DNA from: Bacillota bacterium | Lineage (GTDB): Bacteria; Bacillota; Clostridia; Clostridiales; Clostridiaceae | Length of the DNA stretch: 33,909 nucleotides | Assembly (NCBI GenBank): GCA_021781655.1 | Contig: JAJXWJ010000036.1 | Coordinates: 1 to 33,909, forward strand | Direction: 5' to 3' | Shown: piece by piece, positions 10,350-18,483 of the stretch | Numbering within the stretch: the stretch's first letter is position 1 | How the letters are laid out: each line of letters starts with the position of its first letter | The notes under the pieces: generated by a model | Databases searched by the model: none | What the model was told of the DNA's origin: nothing | What the model saw: the letters and a program-made list of their open reading frames with translations, nothing else | Made by a program: the position numbers and the translations under genes

Positions 10350-10475
10350 ACATGTTGAGGTCGTAACTTGCCTATAATGAGAGAAGTTAAGGCCGATTGG
10401 CGTCAAGCTCCAAGCTACCTCCGGCTAGATGGCTGCTACTGTTGAGTAACCTAAACTAACAGGAACTGCTGGAAA
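10350..10475 (+). ncRNA. candidate structured RNA (GC-richer island)
   Basis: About 125 bases here are clearly richer in G and C than their surroundings, are stop-rich in all frames and are full of short complementary arms. TAACTT/AAGTTA (10364-10369, 10384-10389), GCC-GATT-GGC (10392-10401) and CTGTT(G)AGT/ACTAACAG (10439-10447, 10455-10462) are examples. In between lies an AGCTCC..AGCTACC..GGCTAG..GGCTGCT segment. This mix is typical of a conserved non-coding RNA in clostridia. The raiA-motif RNA came to mind, but no raiA gene is nearby and I cannot confirm the match. The boundaries are approximate. A promoter and terminator were not recognised, so it could also be a fragment. Confidence 0.45.
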
Positions 10476-10491
10476 AATAGTTAAAATAAGA

Positions 10492-10632
10492 TTGTTTAAT
10501 TTATATGAAAATGATAATATAGTCTGTATAGAATATGAAGATGAATATAAAGAAATAAATTTTATTAAGATCAAAGGTCATATCGGAGTAAAGTCCAATG
10601 AGCTTACTGGTTTGGCAATGTACAAATATTAG
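10492..10632 (+). other. possible 46-residue open frame, unassigned
   Basis: A coding-like frame from TTG at 10492 reads FNLYENDNIVCIEYEDEY and ends GLAMYKY just before the ribosome binding site of the next gene. The frame stays open a little further upstream (TGTAGKIVKIRL). It lacks a convincing ribosome binding site, so it is either a small protein or the tail of a lost gene. I do not recognise it. Confidence 0.25.
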
Positions 10633-10648
10633 GTAGGTGATAACTATT

Positions 10649-12280
10649 TTGAAACTAGGGAAAAAAAAGATATTCATAATAATTGCAATATTTTGTATAA
10701 TAACTTTCCTAATAGCATTAGTAAATTTAACAGAAAAAACAGAGACTAAAACTAATAGTAATGAAGTGGAAGGTTGGAAGTTAGATACGTCACCAATTAC
10801 TTTTAATTGGTATATTAATTATTCATGGTTTAATACAAAATGGGGAAACAATCTTGTTTCGAAAAATGTTACAAAAAAAACAGGAGTCAGCATAAACTTT
10901 ATTACCCCAAGTGGGGATGAATCTGAAAAATTAGATTCAATGATAGATACTGGTAATTTACCAGACTTCATAACCTTAAGTCCTTTTGATGATGGATACA
11001 AAAACATAATAAAAAATAAATTAGCTTTGCCCCTAAATAAATTAGCAGAAAAATATGATACATATTTTTTTAAGGTTGCTGACAAGCAAAAACTGGAGTG
11101 GTATAAACAACCTGATGGATACGTTTACTGTTATCCAAATTATTCTGTTCCTATTAGTAATAGTGGAGACACGACAGAAGTATACCCTTCAAATCAAACA
11201 TTTTTAGTGAGAAAGGATATTTATGATGCTTTGGGTAAGCCAGATATGAGGACTCCAGAGGGTTTTTTAAATGCCCTCAAAGAAGCTAAGGAAAAGTTTC
11301 CTATTATAAATGGACAAAAATTAATCCCATTAGGACTTCATGAATTCACTGATTCTGGTAATTTGTCCTTGGATAGTATCTTACCAAATTTTTTGGATAT
11401 CCCATTTGAAAAAAATGGACAAGTATATGATAGAATAACGGATCCTGAATATATAAAATGGTTAAAAACTTTTAATGATGCATATAACCTTGGACTTCTT
11501 TCAAAAGAGATATTTGTAGATAAGAGACCACAAATTGAAGAGAATATTTCTGAAGGAAGATATTTTGCAATGCTATATCAAAGAACAGATATTGTTAATG
11601 AACAATTGATGTTGTATAAAAATGATAAGAATTCTATCTATATACCTGTTGATGGCCCAGCTGATTCAAAACTAGATCCGCCTAAACTTGCTGGTGATAC
11701 AATTTCTGGGTGGACGGTAACACTTATTTCTAAAAGCTGTAAGGATCCAATGAGAGCAATAAGATTTTTAAGCTACCTAATAAGTGAAGAAGGAAATATG
11801 GATTTATATCTTGGAGTAAAGGGTGTTACTTGGGATACCATAGATGGGAAAAATGAACTAAAACCAGATATAGTGAATTTATTAAATGAAGATAGAATAG
11901 CTTTTGATAACAAATACGGGGCAGCTGATACCTATTGGATGCTATTAGATGAAAGTATGATACAAAAATGGCGCCCGAAAGATCCTGAGCCTCTAGAAGT
12001 TTTAGAGGATTGGCCCAAGGGCAAAACTTACAATTATTCTTTATATGATAAAATATACAATAACAATGACAATTTACAAGATTATATTATTTATTCACAA
12101 ATCAATGATAAATGGCATAGCACTGAGAAAAATTTGCTAATAGCAAAAAATGATACTGAATTTGATGCTATTTTAAATTCCTTCTTACAGTATAGGGAAA
12201 ATGAAGGATATGATAAATCGGTTCAGTATCAACAACAAAAAATTGAAGAAAACAAGAAAAAGCTTGGTATAAATAATTGA
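10649..12280 (+). CDS. membrane-anchored extracellular solute-binding protein
   Basis: The 543-residue protein belongs to the extracellular sugar-binding protein superfamily of ABC importers (YtcQ/LipO-like). It has an N-terminal uncleaved-looking helix (KIFIIIAIFCIITFLIALVN, about residues 7-26) with no lipobox. A mature domain follows, with SBP-type features such as TGNLPDFITLSPFDDGYKN, LVRKDIYDALGKPDMRTPEG and SKSCKDPMRAIRFLSYLIS. The start is taken as TTG at 10649, 11 bases after AGGTAGG; GTG at 10637 is an in-frame alternative. No permease follows. Instead a sensor kinase starts 20 bases after its stop and a response regulator directly after that. It is therefore likely a ligand-presenting co-receptor for the kinase, not a transporter subunit; this role is inferred from gene order. 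Confidence 0.75.
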   Translation: MKLGKKKIFIIIAIFCIITFLIALVNLTEKTETKTNSNEVEGWKLDTSPITFNWYINYSWFNTKWGNNLVSKNVTKKTGVSINFITPSGDESEKLDSMIDTGNLPDFITLSPFDDGYKNIIKNKLALPLNKLAEKYDTYFFKVADKQKLEWYKQPDGYVYCYPNYSVPISNSGDTTEVYPSNQTFLVRKDIYDALGKPDMRTPEGFLNALKEAKEKFPIINGQKLIPLGLHEFTDSGNLSLDSILPNFLDIPFEKNGQVYDRITDPEYIKWLKTFNDAYNLGLLSKEIFVDKRPQIEENISEGRYFAMLYQRTDIVNEQLMLYKNDKNSIYIPVDGPADSKLDPPKLAGDTISGWTVTLISKSCKDPMRAIRFLSYLISEEGNMDLYLGVKGVTWDTIDGKNELKPDIVNLLNEDRIAFDNKYGAADTYWMLLDESMIQKWRPKDPEPLEVLEDWPKGKTYNYSLYDKIYNNNDNLQDYIIYSQINDKWHSTEKNLLIAKNDTEFDAILNSFLQYRENEGYDKSVQYQQQKIEENKKKLGINN

Positions 12281-12299
12281 TATATGTTAGGTGGTTAGT

Positions 12300-14129
12300 A
12301 TGAAGGACAAAATTTTAATGTTTTTAAAGAAACTTAAAGAAAACAATAAAAATAATAGTTTAATGAAGAAATTAATAATTGCATATATTATTGTTATTGG
12401 AATTCCTATAATAGTTTTCTCTATTTATACTTTTAATCAACTTTCAAATAATGCAAAAAAAGATGCAATAGACAAATATAGTTATGAGCTACAGAATGAT
12501 TGTGATACTATTGAGAAAAGTATTTATATAATGAGAAATATTATCAATACCACCTTAAACAACAAAGAACTTTTATTATATTTAGACAGCGATAAAACTG
12601 TGCAAACAAGTGATTTGATTAATTTTAATGATACCACATATAAGCAGATAATAAATTTACAAAATAATAATCCGTCAATTAAGCAAATTAATATTTTTAC
12701 GCCGAATTCATATATATATGAAATATGGCCTTTAATATACAGGGAAAATAGGATAAATAAAAATGATTGGTATAAAAAAACTATTGAAAAAGATGGAGCT
12801 ATATACTTTACAATAAACAAGTATGATAACGATATAAAAGTAGATTCGGCAATTAATGACCAGTCAAAGGATTTAGTAGTAGCCCTCAATAAGGAAATTA
12901 TTAATAATGAAAACTCTTATGATGGAATCATAAGAGTAACAATGCCATCAAGAGATTTCTTTCCAAATATGTTCAATAAAGATAACTCGAATAATGGACA
13001 GATATTTAATTATAACTTGGATGAAAATGATTTAAGCACTAATGAGGACAATTTACTTTTAAAAAACTTGAAGTTTAATAGAGATGATTTTAAAATTTTT
13101 GTAAAAGATAAATTAGAAAAAGGAAGTGGACAGCTATCATATAATCAAGGAACTGAGAATTATTATATACTTTACAGGGAAACTCCTATAACAAATGATT
13201 ATTTAATATGTGTAATAGATGTTACTAATGTTACAAAAGGAATCAGTAATTCTAGAAATGAGCTATTAGGAACAAGTGCTTTATTGCTGATTATTGTTTT
13301 AATAATTATTTATTTTGTTACTAAGGCTATTTTGAAAAAATTATATATTATTTTAGATTCAATAAAACAAGTTGGTAGTGGGGATTTAACAGTTGATATC
13401 CCTGTATATGGAACTGATGAAGCAGGTATTTTAGCACACAACTTTAGGGAAATGATGAAAACCATTGATAAGCTAATTTCTGAAAATGTGCAAAAAGAAA
13501 TAATTAGTAAAGAAACTGAATTAAAGGCACTAAAAAGTCAGATAGATGGTCATTTCTTATTTAATACTTTGGAAAATATTAGATTAATGGCAATGGTTGA
13601 GGAAAATTATTTAGTTGCTGATTCATTAGTTTTTCTGGGTGACATGATGAGATATAATATCAAATGGGATAATGATTTTGTAATCTTTCTGGACGAGATA
13701 AATTATATAAAAAATTATGTGGCATTAATGACCCTCAGATATGATAATCAAATAATTTTAAATATTGAAATCGGAAACCAATATAATAATAAAATAATAT
13801 TAAAACTTATTATTCAGCCATTAGTAGAAAATGCAATTAAACACGGAATTTCAGAGAAGCTTATTAGAGAAGATGGAACAATATCTATCTATATTGAAAC
13901 TGATGATAAATTTTTATATCTAATTGTAAAAGATGATGGAAAGGGAATGGATAGTGATAAAGTGTTACAACTTCAAGAGCATATTAATGGAAATTTAAAT
14001 ATGAATTTTGGACTTGGTCTTAAAAATGTAAATGAAAGAATAAGACTTTATTATGGTGAAGATTGTGGAGTTTTTGTTGAATCAAAACAATTTTGTTATA
14101 CAAAATTGACACTAAAATTATTAAAATAA
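12300..14129 (+). CDS. LytS/YesM-type sensor histidine kinase
   Basis: This 609-residue integral membrane sensor kinase partners with the response regulator that begins downstream. Helix 1 spans about residues 25-45 (LIIAYIIVIGIPIIVFSIYTF). A roughly 275-residue extracytoplasmic sensing region follows, then helix 2 at about 322-344, a HAMP linker with YGTDEAGILAHNFREM, the His_kinase (PF06580) phosphoacceptor region, and a HATPase domain. The N-box is QPLVENAIKHGI, the G1 motif VKDDGKGM and the G2 region FGLGLKNVNERIRLYYGE. The acceptor is H418 in IDGHFLFNTLENI; most relatives have NPHF at this place, so the DG is unusual. The start is ATG at 12300 with AGGTGG just ahead; GTG at 12291 is within that site. 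It probably senses oligosaccharide through the tethered binding protein upstream. Confidence 0.9.
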   Translation: MKDKILMFLKKLKENNKNNSLMKKLIIAYIIVIGIPIIVFSIYTFNQLSNNAKKDAIDKYSYELQNDCDTIEKSIYIMRNIINTTLNNKELLLYLDSDKTVQTSDLINFNDTTYKQIINLQNNNPSIKQINIFTPNSYIYEIWPLIYRENRINKNDWYKKTIEKDGAIYFTINKYDNDIKVDSAINDQSKDLVVALNKEIINNENSYDGIIRVTMPSRDFFPNMFNKDNSNNGQIFNYNLDENDLSTNEDNLLLKNLKFNRDDFKIFVKDKLEKGSGQLSYNQGTENYYILYRETPITNDYLICVIDVTNVTKGISNSRNELLGTSALLLIIVLIIIYFVTKAILKKLYIILDSIKQVGSGDLTVDIPVYGTDEAGILAHNFREMMKTIDKLISENVQKEIISKETELKALKSQIDGHFLFNTLENIRLMAMVEENYLVADSLVFLGDMMRYNIKWDNDFVIFLDEINYIKNYVALMTLRYDNQIILNIEIGNQYNNKIILKLIIQPLVENAIKHGISEKLIREDGTISIYIETDDKFLYLIVKDDGKGMDSDKVLQLQEHINGNLNMNFGLGLKNVNERIRLYYGEDCGVFVESKQFCYTKLTLKLLK

Positions 14130-14159
14130 ATGGAAAATAATTTTATGGGGGGAATAAAA

Positions 14160-15755
14160 TTGTATTCAGTAATGATAGTTGACGATGAGCCGATAATAAG
14201 AACAGGATTAAAGAAGACAGTAGATTGGCAACAATTTGGTTTTGAGGTAGTTTGTGATTGTAGAGATGGGGATGAAGCACTTAAGATGCTAAATTGCCAC
14301 AAAATTGATTTTATAGTAACAGACATAAAAATGCATAAAGTAAGTGGAATTGATATGTTGGAGGCAATTAGGGAGATGAATCTTGATATTCCAGTATTAC
14401 TTTTAAGTGGGTATGATGATTTTAAATATGCTCAGGATGGCGTAAGACTTGGAGCTTTTGATTATATTTTAAAGCCTATAGAGCAAGAAAAATTAGAGAA
14501 AGTTCTATCAAAAGTTAATGATAAATTATCTGCTATTGAAAAAAATACTTTTGAATTTAATACAAATAAATTAATATCAAAAGAAAAAGTATTATATGAT
14601 TTGGTAAGAGGGAAAAACCTTATGTGTATGGATGAAATTATTTCAAAATATGAACTCCCATTAATCAAAAATAAGGTTCAAGTAGCTATTGTAGAAATAA
14701 ATGAAATAGTTATTAATTGTGAAGAGCTAATAAAAAATAATGATCTAGAATTTTTGGATAAGTCAGTTAATAATATTATTGAAGATGAAATGAAAAAGTG
14801 TAGTTTAAGTTATTATTCTATTTTAGATGGTGAATTTGGAAAAAAAATTATTATAGCTCAAACTGAATTAGAGGGTAATGAAACACAATTTGATAATATT
14901 TTTATTGAAGCCCTAGAAGCAATTCTTAAAACAAGTAATGAACAATTAAAAACCGTCTTAAATATCAGTATTGGTAAGGTTTACAATCAATTATTTTCCA
15001 TGCATAAAAGCTATTTGAATGCTAAAGAAGCACTAAAGCATAAATATATATTAGGCACCAACAAATTAATACATTTTAACCAAATATCACAGATTAGACA
15101 TAATAAATTTAATTACCCGATTGAAAAAGAAAAGGAATTAATAGCTTCAATAATTTTAGTCAAGGATGATGCTGTTGACAAGCTTAAGGTACTTCTTAAG
15201 GATATATCAGAAATAATGAATTATGATGTGTTTAAAATTAATGTTACATTAATGCAAGTGATAAATAATATTTATAGTAATGTATTGAAAAAATATGATT
15301 TCATAGAAAATATATATGATTTAACAGAAATAATGGAAATTGGATTTTTAGGGATAGAGACACTAGATGACATTGAGAAAAGAATAGTGAAGAATATTTC
15401 AGAACTAATCAAAATAATTAAGGAGTATAATTTGAATCAAAGTGACAATGTGGTAAAAAAAGCATGTGAATATGTTCTAAATCATGTTGAAGAAGATATA
15501 ACCCTGACTCTTATCTCCAGTAAACTTAATATAAGTAAAAATTATTTTTGTTCTATTTTCAAGCAGCAGACTGGAGAAAACTTCAACGAATTTTTAACAA
15601 AAGCTAAAATGGATAGAGCTAAAATTTTATTGAAAAAGCATGATATGAAAGTTTATGAAGCAAGTGATGTATTAGGATATAAAGAAACTACATATTTTAG
15701 CAAACTATTTAAAAGGTACACTGGGCTAACTCCTGCTGAATATAAAAGAATATAG
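14160..15755 (+). CDS. YesN-type AraC-family response regulator
   Basis: The 531-residue regulator has an N-terminal receiver domain (MIVDDEP acidic pair, phosphoacceptor D55 in VTDIKMHK, LLLSGYDDF, and the conserved lysine in YILKPIE). A long helical middle section follows (about 130-425). The C-terminal AraC double helix-turn-helix reads ISKNYFCSIFKQQTGENFNEF and then YFSKLFKRYTGLTPAEYKR. The start is taken as TTG at 14160, preceded by GGGGGG at 14147-14152. The alternative ATG at 14130 touches the kinase stop and lacks a ribosome binding site. It forms a two-component pair with the kinase and would activate the adjacent lichenase and/or ABC genes; the target is inferred from position only. 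Confidence 0.9.
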   Translation: MYSVMIVDDEPIIRTGLKKTVDWQQFGFEVVCDCRDGDEALKMLNCHKIDFIVTDIKMHKVSGIDMLEAIREMNLDIPVLLLSGYDDFKYAQDGVRLGAFDYILKPIEQEKLEKVLSKVNDKLSAIEKNTFEFNTNKLISKEKVLYDLVRGKNLMCMDEIISKYELPLIKNKVQVAIVEINEIVINCEELIKNNDLEFLDKSVNNIIEDEMKKCSLSYYSILDGEFGKKIIIAQTELEGNETQFDNIFIEALEAILKTSNEQLKTVLNISIGKVYNQLFSMHKSYLNAKEALKHKYILGTNKLIHFNQISQIRHNKFNYPIEKEKELIASIILVKDDAVDKLKVLLKDISEIMNYDVFKINVTLMQVINNIYSNVLKKYDFIENIYDLTEIMEIGFLGIETLDDIEKRIVKNISELIKIIKEYNLNQSDNVVKKACEYVLNHVEEDITLTLISSKLNISKNYFCSIFKQQTGENFNEFLTKAKMDRAKILLKKHDMKVYEASDVLGYKETTYFSKLFKRYTGLTPAEYKRI

Positions 15756-15810
15756 ATATGATTCATCATAAAGTAGTAAATTCCTAACATAAAATAATAA
15801 TTTTTTGCAG

Positions 15811-15839
15811 TTAAATTAAGAGATAATAGAACCTATAAT
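15811..15839 (+). promoter_or_regulatory. probable promoter of the lichenase gene
   Basis: A perfect -10 TATAAT (15834-15839) stands 17 bases after a poor -35, TTAAAT (15811-15816). The weak -35 suits activation by a regulator such as the AraC-type protein encoded just upstream. The transcript would reach the TTG start at 15899 after about 55 bases. Confidence 0.45.
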
Positions 15840-15898
15840 AAAATTATATTATATATTTTAATGTATAAATTAAAAATTATAGGGAAGAAGGAATTAAA

Positions 15899-16717
15899 TT
15901 GTTAAAGAAAAAAAATAAAATTTTTATGTGTACAATGCTACTAAGTTTATTTCTAGTGCCAATGACTTTATCAAAGAATGTTTCAGCGGAAACTATTAAG
16001 GGCTCAAGCATAGTATCTGAGTTAAAAAGCAAAAGTGATTGTGGAGATAAAGTACGAAATGATAAAACTAAAGGAATTACTCTTTTTGATAACTTCAATT
16101 ATTTCAACACTAATAATTGGTCAAAATCAAATGGATGGACTAATGGCGGAGTGTTTAATTGTACATGGAGATCAACAAATGTAAATTTTGACAAAGGTAA
16201 AATGATATTAACTTTAGATAAAGATACTCAGGGTGGTACTACACCTTATGCAGGTGGAGAATATAGATCAAATAATTTTTATGGCTATGGTTTATATAAA
16301 GTAAATATGAAGCCAGCAAAGAACATTGGTACAGATTCATCTTTCTTCACTTATACAGGTCCAAGTGACAATAATCCATGGGATGAAATCGATATCGAGT
16401 TTTTAGGAAAAGATACTACTAAAGTTCAATTTAATTATTATACAAATGGTGTTGGTGGTCATGAATACCTTTATAATCTTGGCTTCGATGCTTCGAAGGG
16501 TTTTCACACTTATGCCTTTGATTGGCAGCCAAATTACATTGCTTGGTACGTTGATGGAAAAGAAGTTCATAGAGTAACAGAAAATATTCCAACACATCCT
16601 GGGAAAATAATGATGAATTTGTGGCCAGGAACTGGAGTGGATTCATGGTTAGGAGCATATAATGGTGCTACACCAATAAATGCGTATTATGATTGGGTAG
16701 CATACGATCCAGTTTAG
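15899..16717 (+). CDS. bglS: secreted GH16 lichenase (beta-1,3-1,4-glucanase)
   Basis: This is an endo-beta-1,3-1,4-glucanase (EC 3.2.1.73 type) that cuts beta-1,4 bonds next to beta-1,3 bonds in lichenan and cereal beta-glucan. The 272-residue precursor has a classical signal peptide (basic KKKNK, hydrophobic core, VSA-E cleavage after about residue 30). The GH16 active site [12 protein letters not shown] gives E163 (nucleophile), D165 and E167 (acid/base). The following [14 protein letters not shown] and the [12 protein letters not shown] block match Bacillus-type lichenases very closely. No extra carbohydrate-binding or anchoring domain is present, so the enzyme is probably released. It starts at TTG 15899 after GAAGAAGG. 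It has its own strong terminator, so it is a monocistronic unit between the sensing genes and the importer. Confidence 0.93.
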   Translation: MLKKKNKIFMCTMLLSLFLVPMTLSKNVSAETIKGSSIVSELKSKSDCGDKVRNDKTKGITLFDNFNYFNTNNWSKSNGWTNGGVFNCTWRSTNVNFDKGKMILTLDKDTQGGTTPYAGGEYRSNNFYGYGLYKVNMKPAKNIGTDSSFFTYTGPSDNNPWDEIDIEFLGKDTTKVQFNYYTNGVGGHEYLYNLGFDASKGFHTYAFDWQPNYIAWYVDGKEVHRVTENIPTHPGKIMMNLWPGTGVDSWLGAYNGATPINAYYDWVAYDPV

Positions 16718-16740
16718 CATTAAATACTTATTACAATTTA

Positions 16741-16787
16741 GAGGGACAGCATAATATTTAAGGGATATTATGCTGTCTCTTTTTTTA
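16741..16787 (+). terminator. intrinsic terminator after the lichenase gene
   Basis: AGGGACAGCATAATAT (16742-16757) pairs with ATATTATGCTGTCTCT (16765-16780), 16 positions with one G-T pair, followed by TTTTTTT. It is the strongest terminator in the sugar locus. Confidence 0.9.
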
Positions 16788-16886
16788 TGTAAATGTTTAA
16801 ATTCTTAATTATTTGATAGTTTATCGTAATTTTATACCGTTTTAGTAAAGTTTTTTTTAATATATCATAAAAGTGTAATAAGAATT

Positions 16887-16934
16887 GAGGAGGGACAATT
16901 AAAAATGAGCGAAAACTGAATTTATCAGTTTTCG
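16887..16934 (+). promoter_or_regulatory. leader with mini-ORF and 10-bp palindrome before the ABC operon
   Basis: The 316-base gap before the binding-protein gene holds a strong ribosome binding site, GAGGAGGG (16887-16894), placed correctly for a five-codon frame MSEN-stop (16905-16919). Its last codons form the left arm of a perfect palindrome, CGAAAACTGA (16910-16919) with TCAGTTTTCG (16925-16934). A second small stem AAGATG/CATCTT follows near 16948-16971. This could be an operator for the LacI-type regulator, a translation-coupled attenuator, or the scar of a deleted gene. I could not identify a clean promoter. Confidence 0.4.
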
Positions 16935-17033
16935 AAACTGGTTTCTAAAGATGAGTTTAAGAACATCTTAAAAACTAAAATGGCTTTGTTAGGCTATATT
17001 TTAAAAATTTATATTAGGGGGAAATTTATCATT

Positions 17034-18389
17034 ATGAAAAAAAACAATTTAAGAAAATTATTACTATTTGCAATGTCAATTGCAATAGTTGGATCTGTTT
17101 TCACAGGTTGTAGTAGTTCAAGTAGTGCTAGTAAATCAAGCACAACAACAGCTTTTAAAGATAAGGCTCCAAAGGATTATAAAGGAACAATCAATATTTG
17201 GGCATATACAGATGAACTTAAATCTTCACACTTTATTGATCAATTCAACAAAGAATATCCCAATATTAAGGTTAATTTAACAGTTATACCGATGGATAAT
17301 AATGCATATCAAACAAAACTTTCATCAGTGCTATCTTCAGGTTCAGGTGCACCTGACATTTTCCTTTCAGAAGTTTCAATGGTAAACAAATATGTTAATT
17401 CACCATACTATGATGACCTTTCTAAGGCACCATACAATGCAGAAGATATTGCAAAAAAAGAAGCTAAATATACTGTAGATCTTGGAAGAAATGCAGCAGA
17501 TAAAGATATTAGAGCACTTTCTTGGCAAGCAACTCCAGGTGGATTGTTCTACAAGAGAAGTTTAGCTAAAGAATATCTTGGAACAGATGATCCAACTAAA
17601 ATTTCCCAAATGTTTAGTTCGTGGGATTCACTTATAGCAACAGGTAAAGAATTGAATGAAAAAAGTGGTGGAAAAGTTAAGTTGCTTCCAAATTATAGCG
17701 AATTGTTTAATATTGCACTTGGTAGTAGAACAAAAGGTTGGGTAGTAAATAATAAGCTAGTAATTGATCCTAAGATGATGCAATACATAGATGTTGCTAA
17801 GGAAGTAAGAAATGCAGGTATAGATGCTAAATTTAATACATGGTCAGCACCATGGGCAGCATCAATGGCAGGCGCAGTAAATGGAACAAACGTATTTTGT
17901 TATGCACTACCTACTTGGGGATTACCATTCGTAATAGCTAGTAATGCAAAAAAAACAAGTGGAGACTGGGGGCTGGCTAAAGCACCAGCAGCTTACTATA
18001 ATGGTGGTAGTTGGTTAGGTATCTATAGTAAGAGTGAGAATAAGGAACTTGCATGGCAATTTGTAAAGTTTATGAATTCTAAAACTTTTCAAACATGGGA
18101 TTCAAAAACAAATGGAGATTTTTCATCTATGACAGAAGTAAGCCAACAATTCGCAAATTCTGATGAAGGAAATAATGCTTTCTGTGATGGACAAAATATA
18201 TCTAAAATTTATAATCAAATAGTACCATCAATCACTGGTAAGTTAGTTACTAAGTACGATGAAACTATCAATGATAAATTCCAAAATGATTTAGATGCAT
18301 ATATTACTGGACAAAAATCAAAAGATGATTTCTTAAAACAATTTAGAGCAGACGTAAAGACTGCATTCCCAGATTTAAACGTAAATTAA
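17034..18389 (+). CDS. sugar ABC transporter substrate-binding lipoprotein
   Basis: The 451-residue SBP_bac_1-type lipoprotein captures oligosaccharides for the two permeases encoded next. The N-terminus is a lipoprotein signal: basic KKNNLRK, a hydrophobic stretch, and a lipobox ending VFTGC with C26 as the lipidated residue, then a serine-rich linker. The mature part has the family pattern GTINIWAYTDEL, IDQFNKEYPNIKVNLTVIP, SSGSGAPDIFLSE and a C-terminal ENKELAWQFVKFMNS. The start is ATG at 17034, after AGGGGGA. An upstream in-frame ATG at 16980 would bury the signal peptide. The likely ligands are lichenase products, judged from neighbours. A stable stem-loop after the stop probably keeps its expression above that of the permeases. 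Confidence 0.92.
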   Translation: MKKNNLRKLLLFAMSIAIVGSVFTGCSSSSSASKSSTTTAFKDKAPKDYKGTINIWAYTDELKSSHFIDQFNKEYPNIKVNLTVIPMDNNAYQTKLSSVLSSGSGAPDIFLSEVSMVNKYVNSPYYDDLSKAPYNAEDIAKKEAKYTVDLGRNAADKDIRALSWQATPGGLFYKRSLAKEYLGTDDPTKISQMFSSWDSLIATGKELNEKSGGKVKLLPNYSELFNIALGSRTKGWVVNNKLVIDPKMMQYIDVAKEVRNAGIDAKFNTWSAPWAASMAGAVNGTNVFCYALPTWGLPFVIASNAKKTSGDWGLAKAPAAYYNGGSWLGIYSKSENKELAWQFVKFMNSKTFQTWDSKTNGDFSSMTEVSQQFANSDEGNNAFCDGQNISKIYNQIVPSITGKLVTKYDETINDKFQNDLDAYITGQKSKDDFLKQFRADVKTAFPDLNVN

Positions 18390-18410
18390 CATAAAGTAAC
18401 TAAATAAGAA

Positions 18411-18461
18411 CCTTATTAACTGTTTATAGTAATTTAATTTTATTTTAAACAGTTAATAAGG
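18411..18461 (+). promoter_or_regulatory. 15-bp intercistronic stem-loop
   Basis: CCTTATTAACTGTTT (18411-18425) is perfectly inverted as AAACAGTTAATAAGG (18447-18461) between the binding-protein gene and the first permease gene. There is no T-run after it; the ribosome binding site of the permease follows within 10 bases. This is the usual place for a stem that stabilises the upstream message and lowers downstream expression. Confidence 0.65.
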
Positions 18462-18483
18462 CATTATACTTGGAGGTGGTTTT

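Noticed and set aside
16785-16800. CRE-like site TGTAAATGTTTAAA upstream of the importer
   Set aside because: It misses the central CG and the terminal CA of the CcpA consensus; too degenerate to report.
16980-17033. ATG 16980 as the start of the importer binding protein
   Set aside because: It would place 18 residues before the lipoprotein signal and lacks a ribosome binding site; ATG 17034 has both correct spacing and signal.
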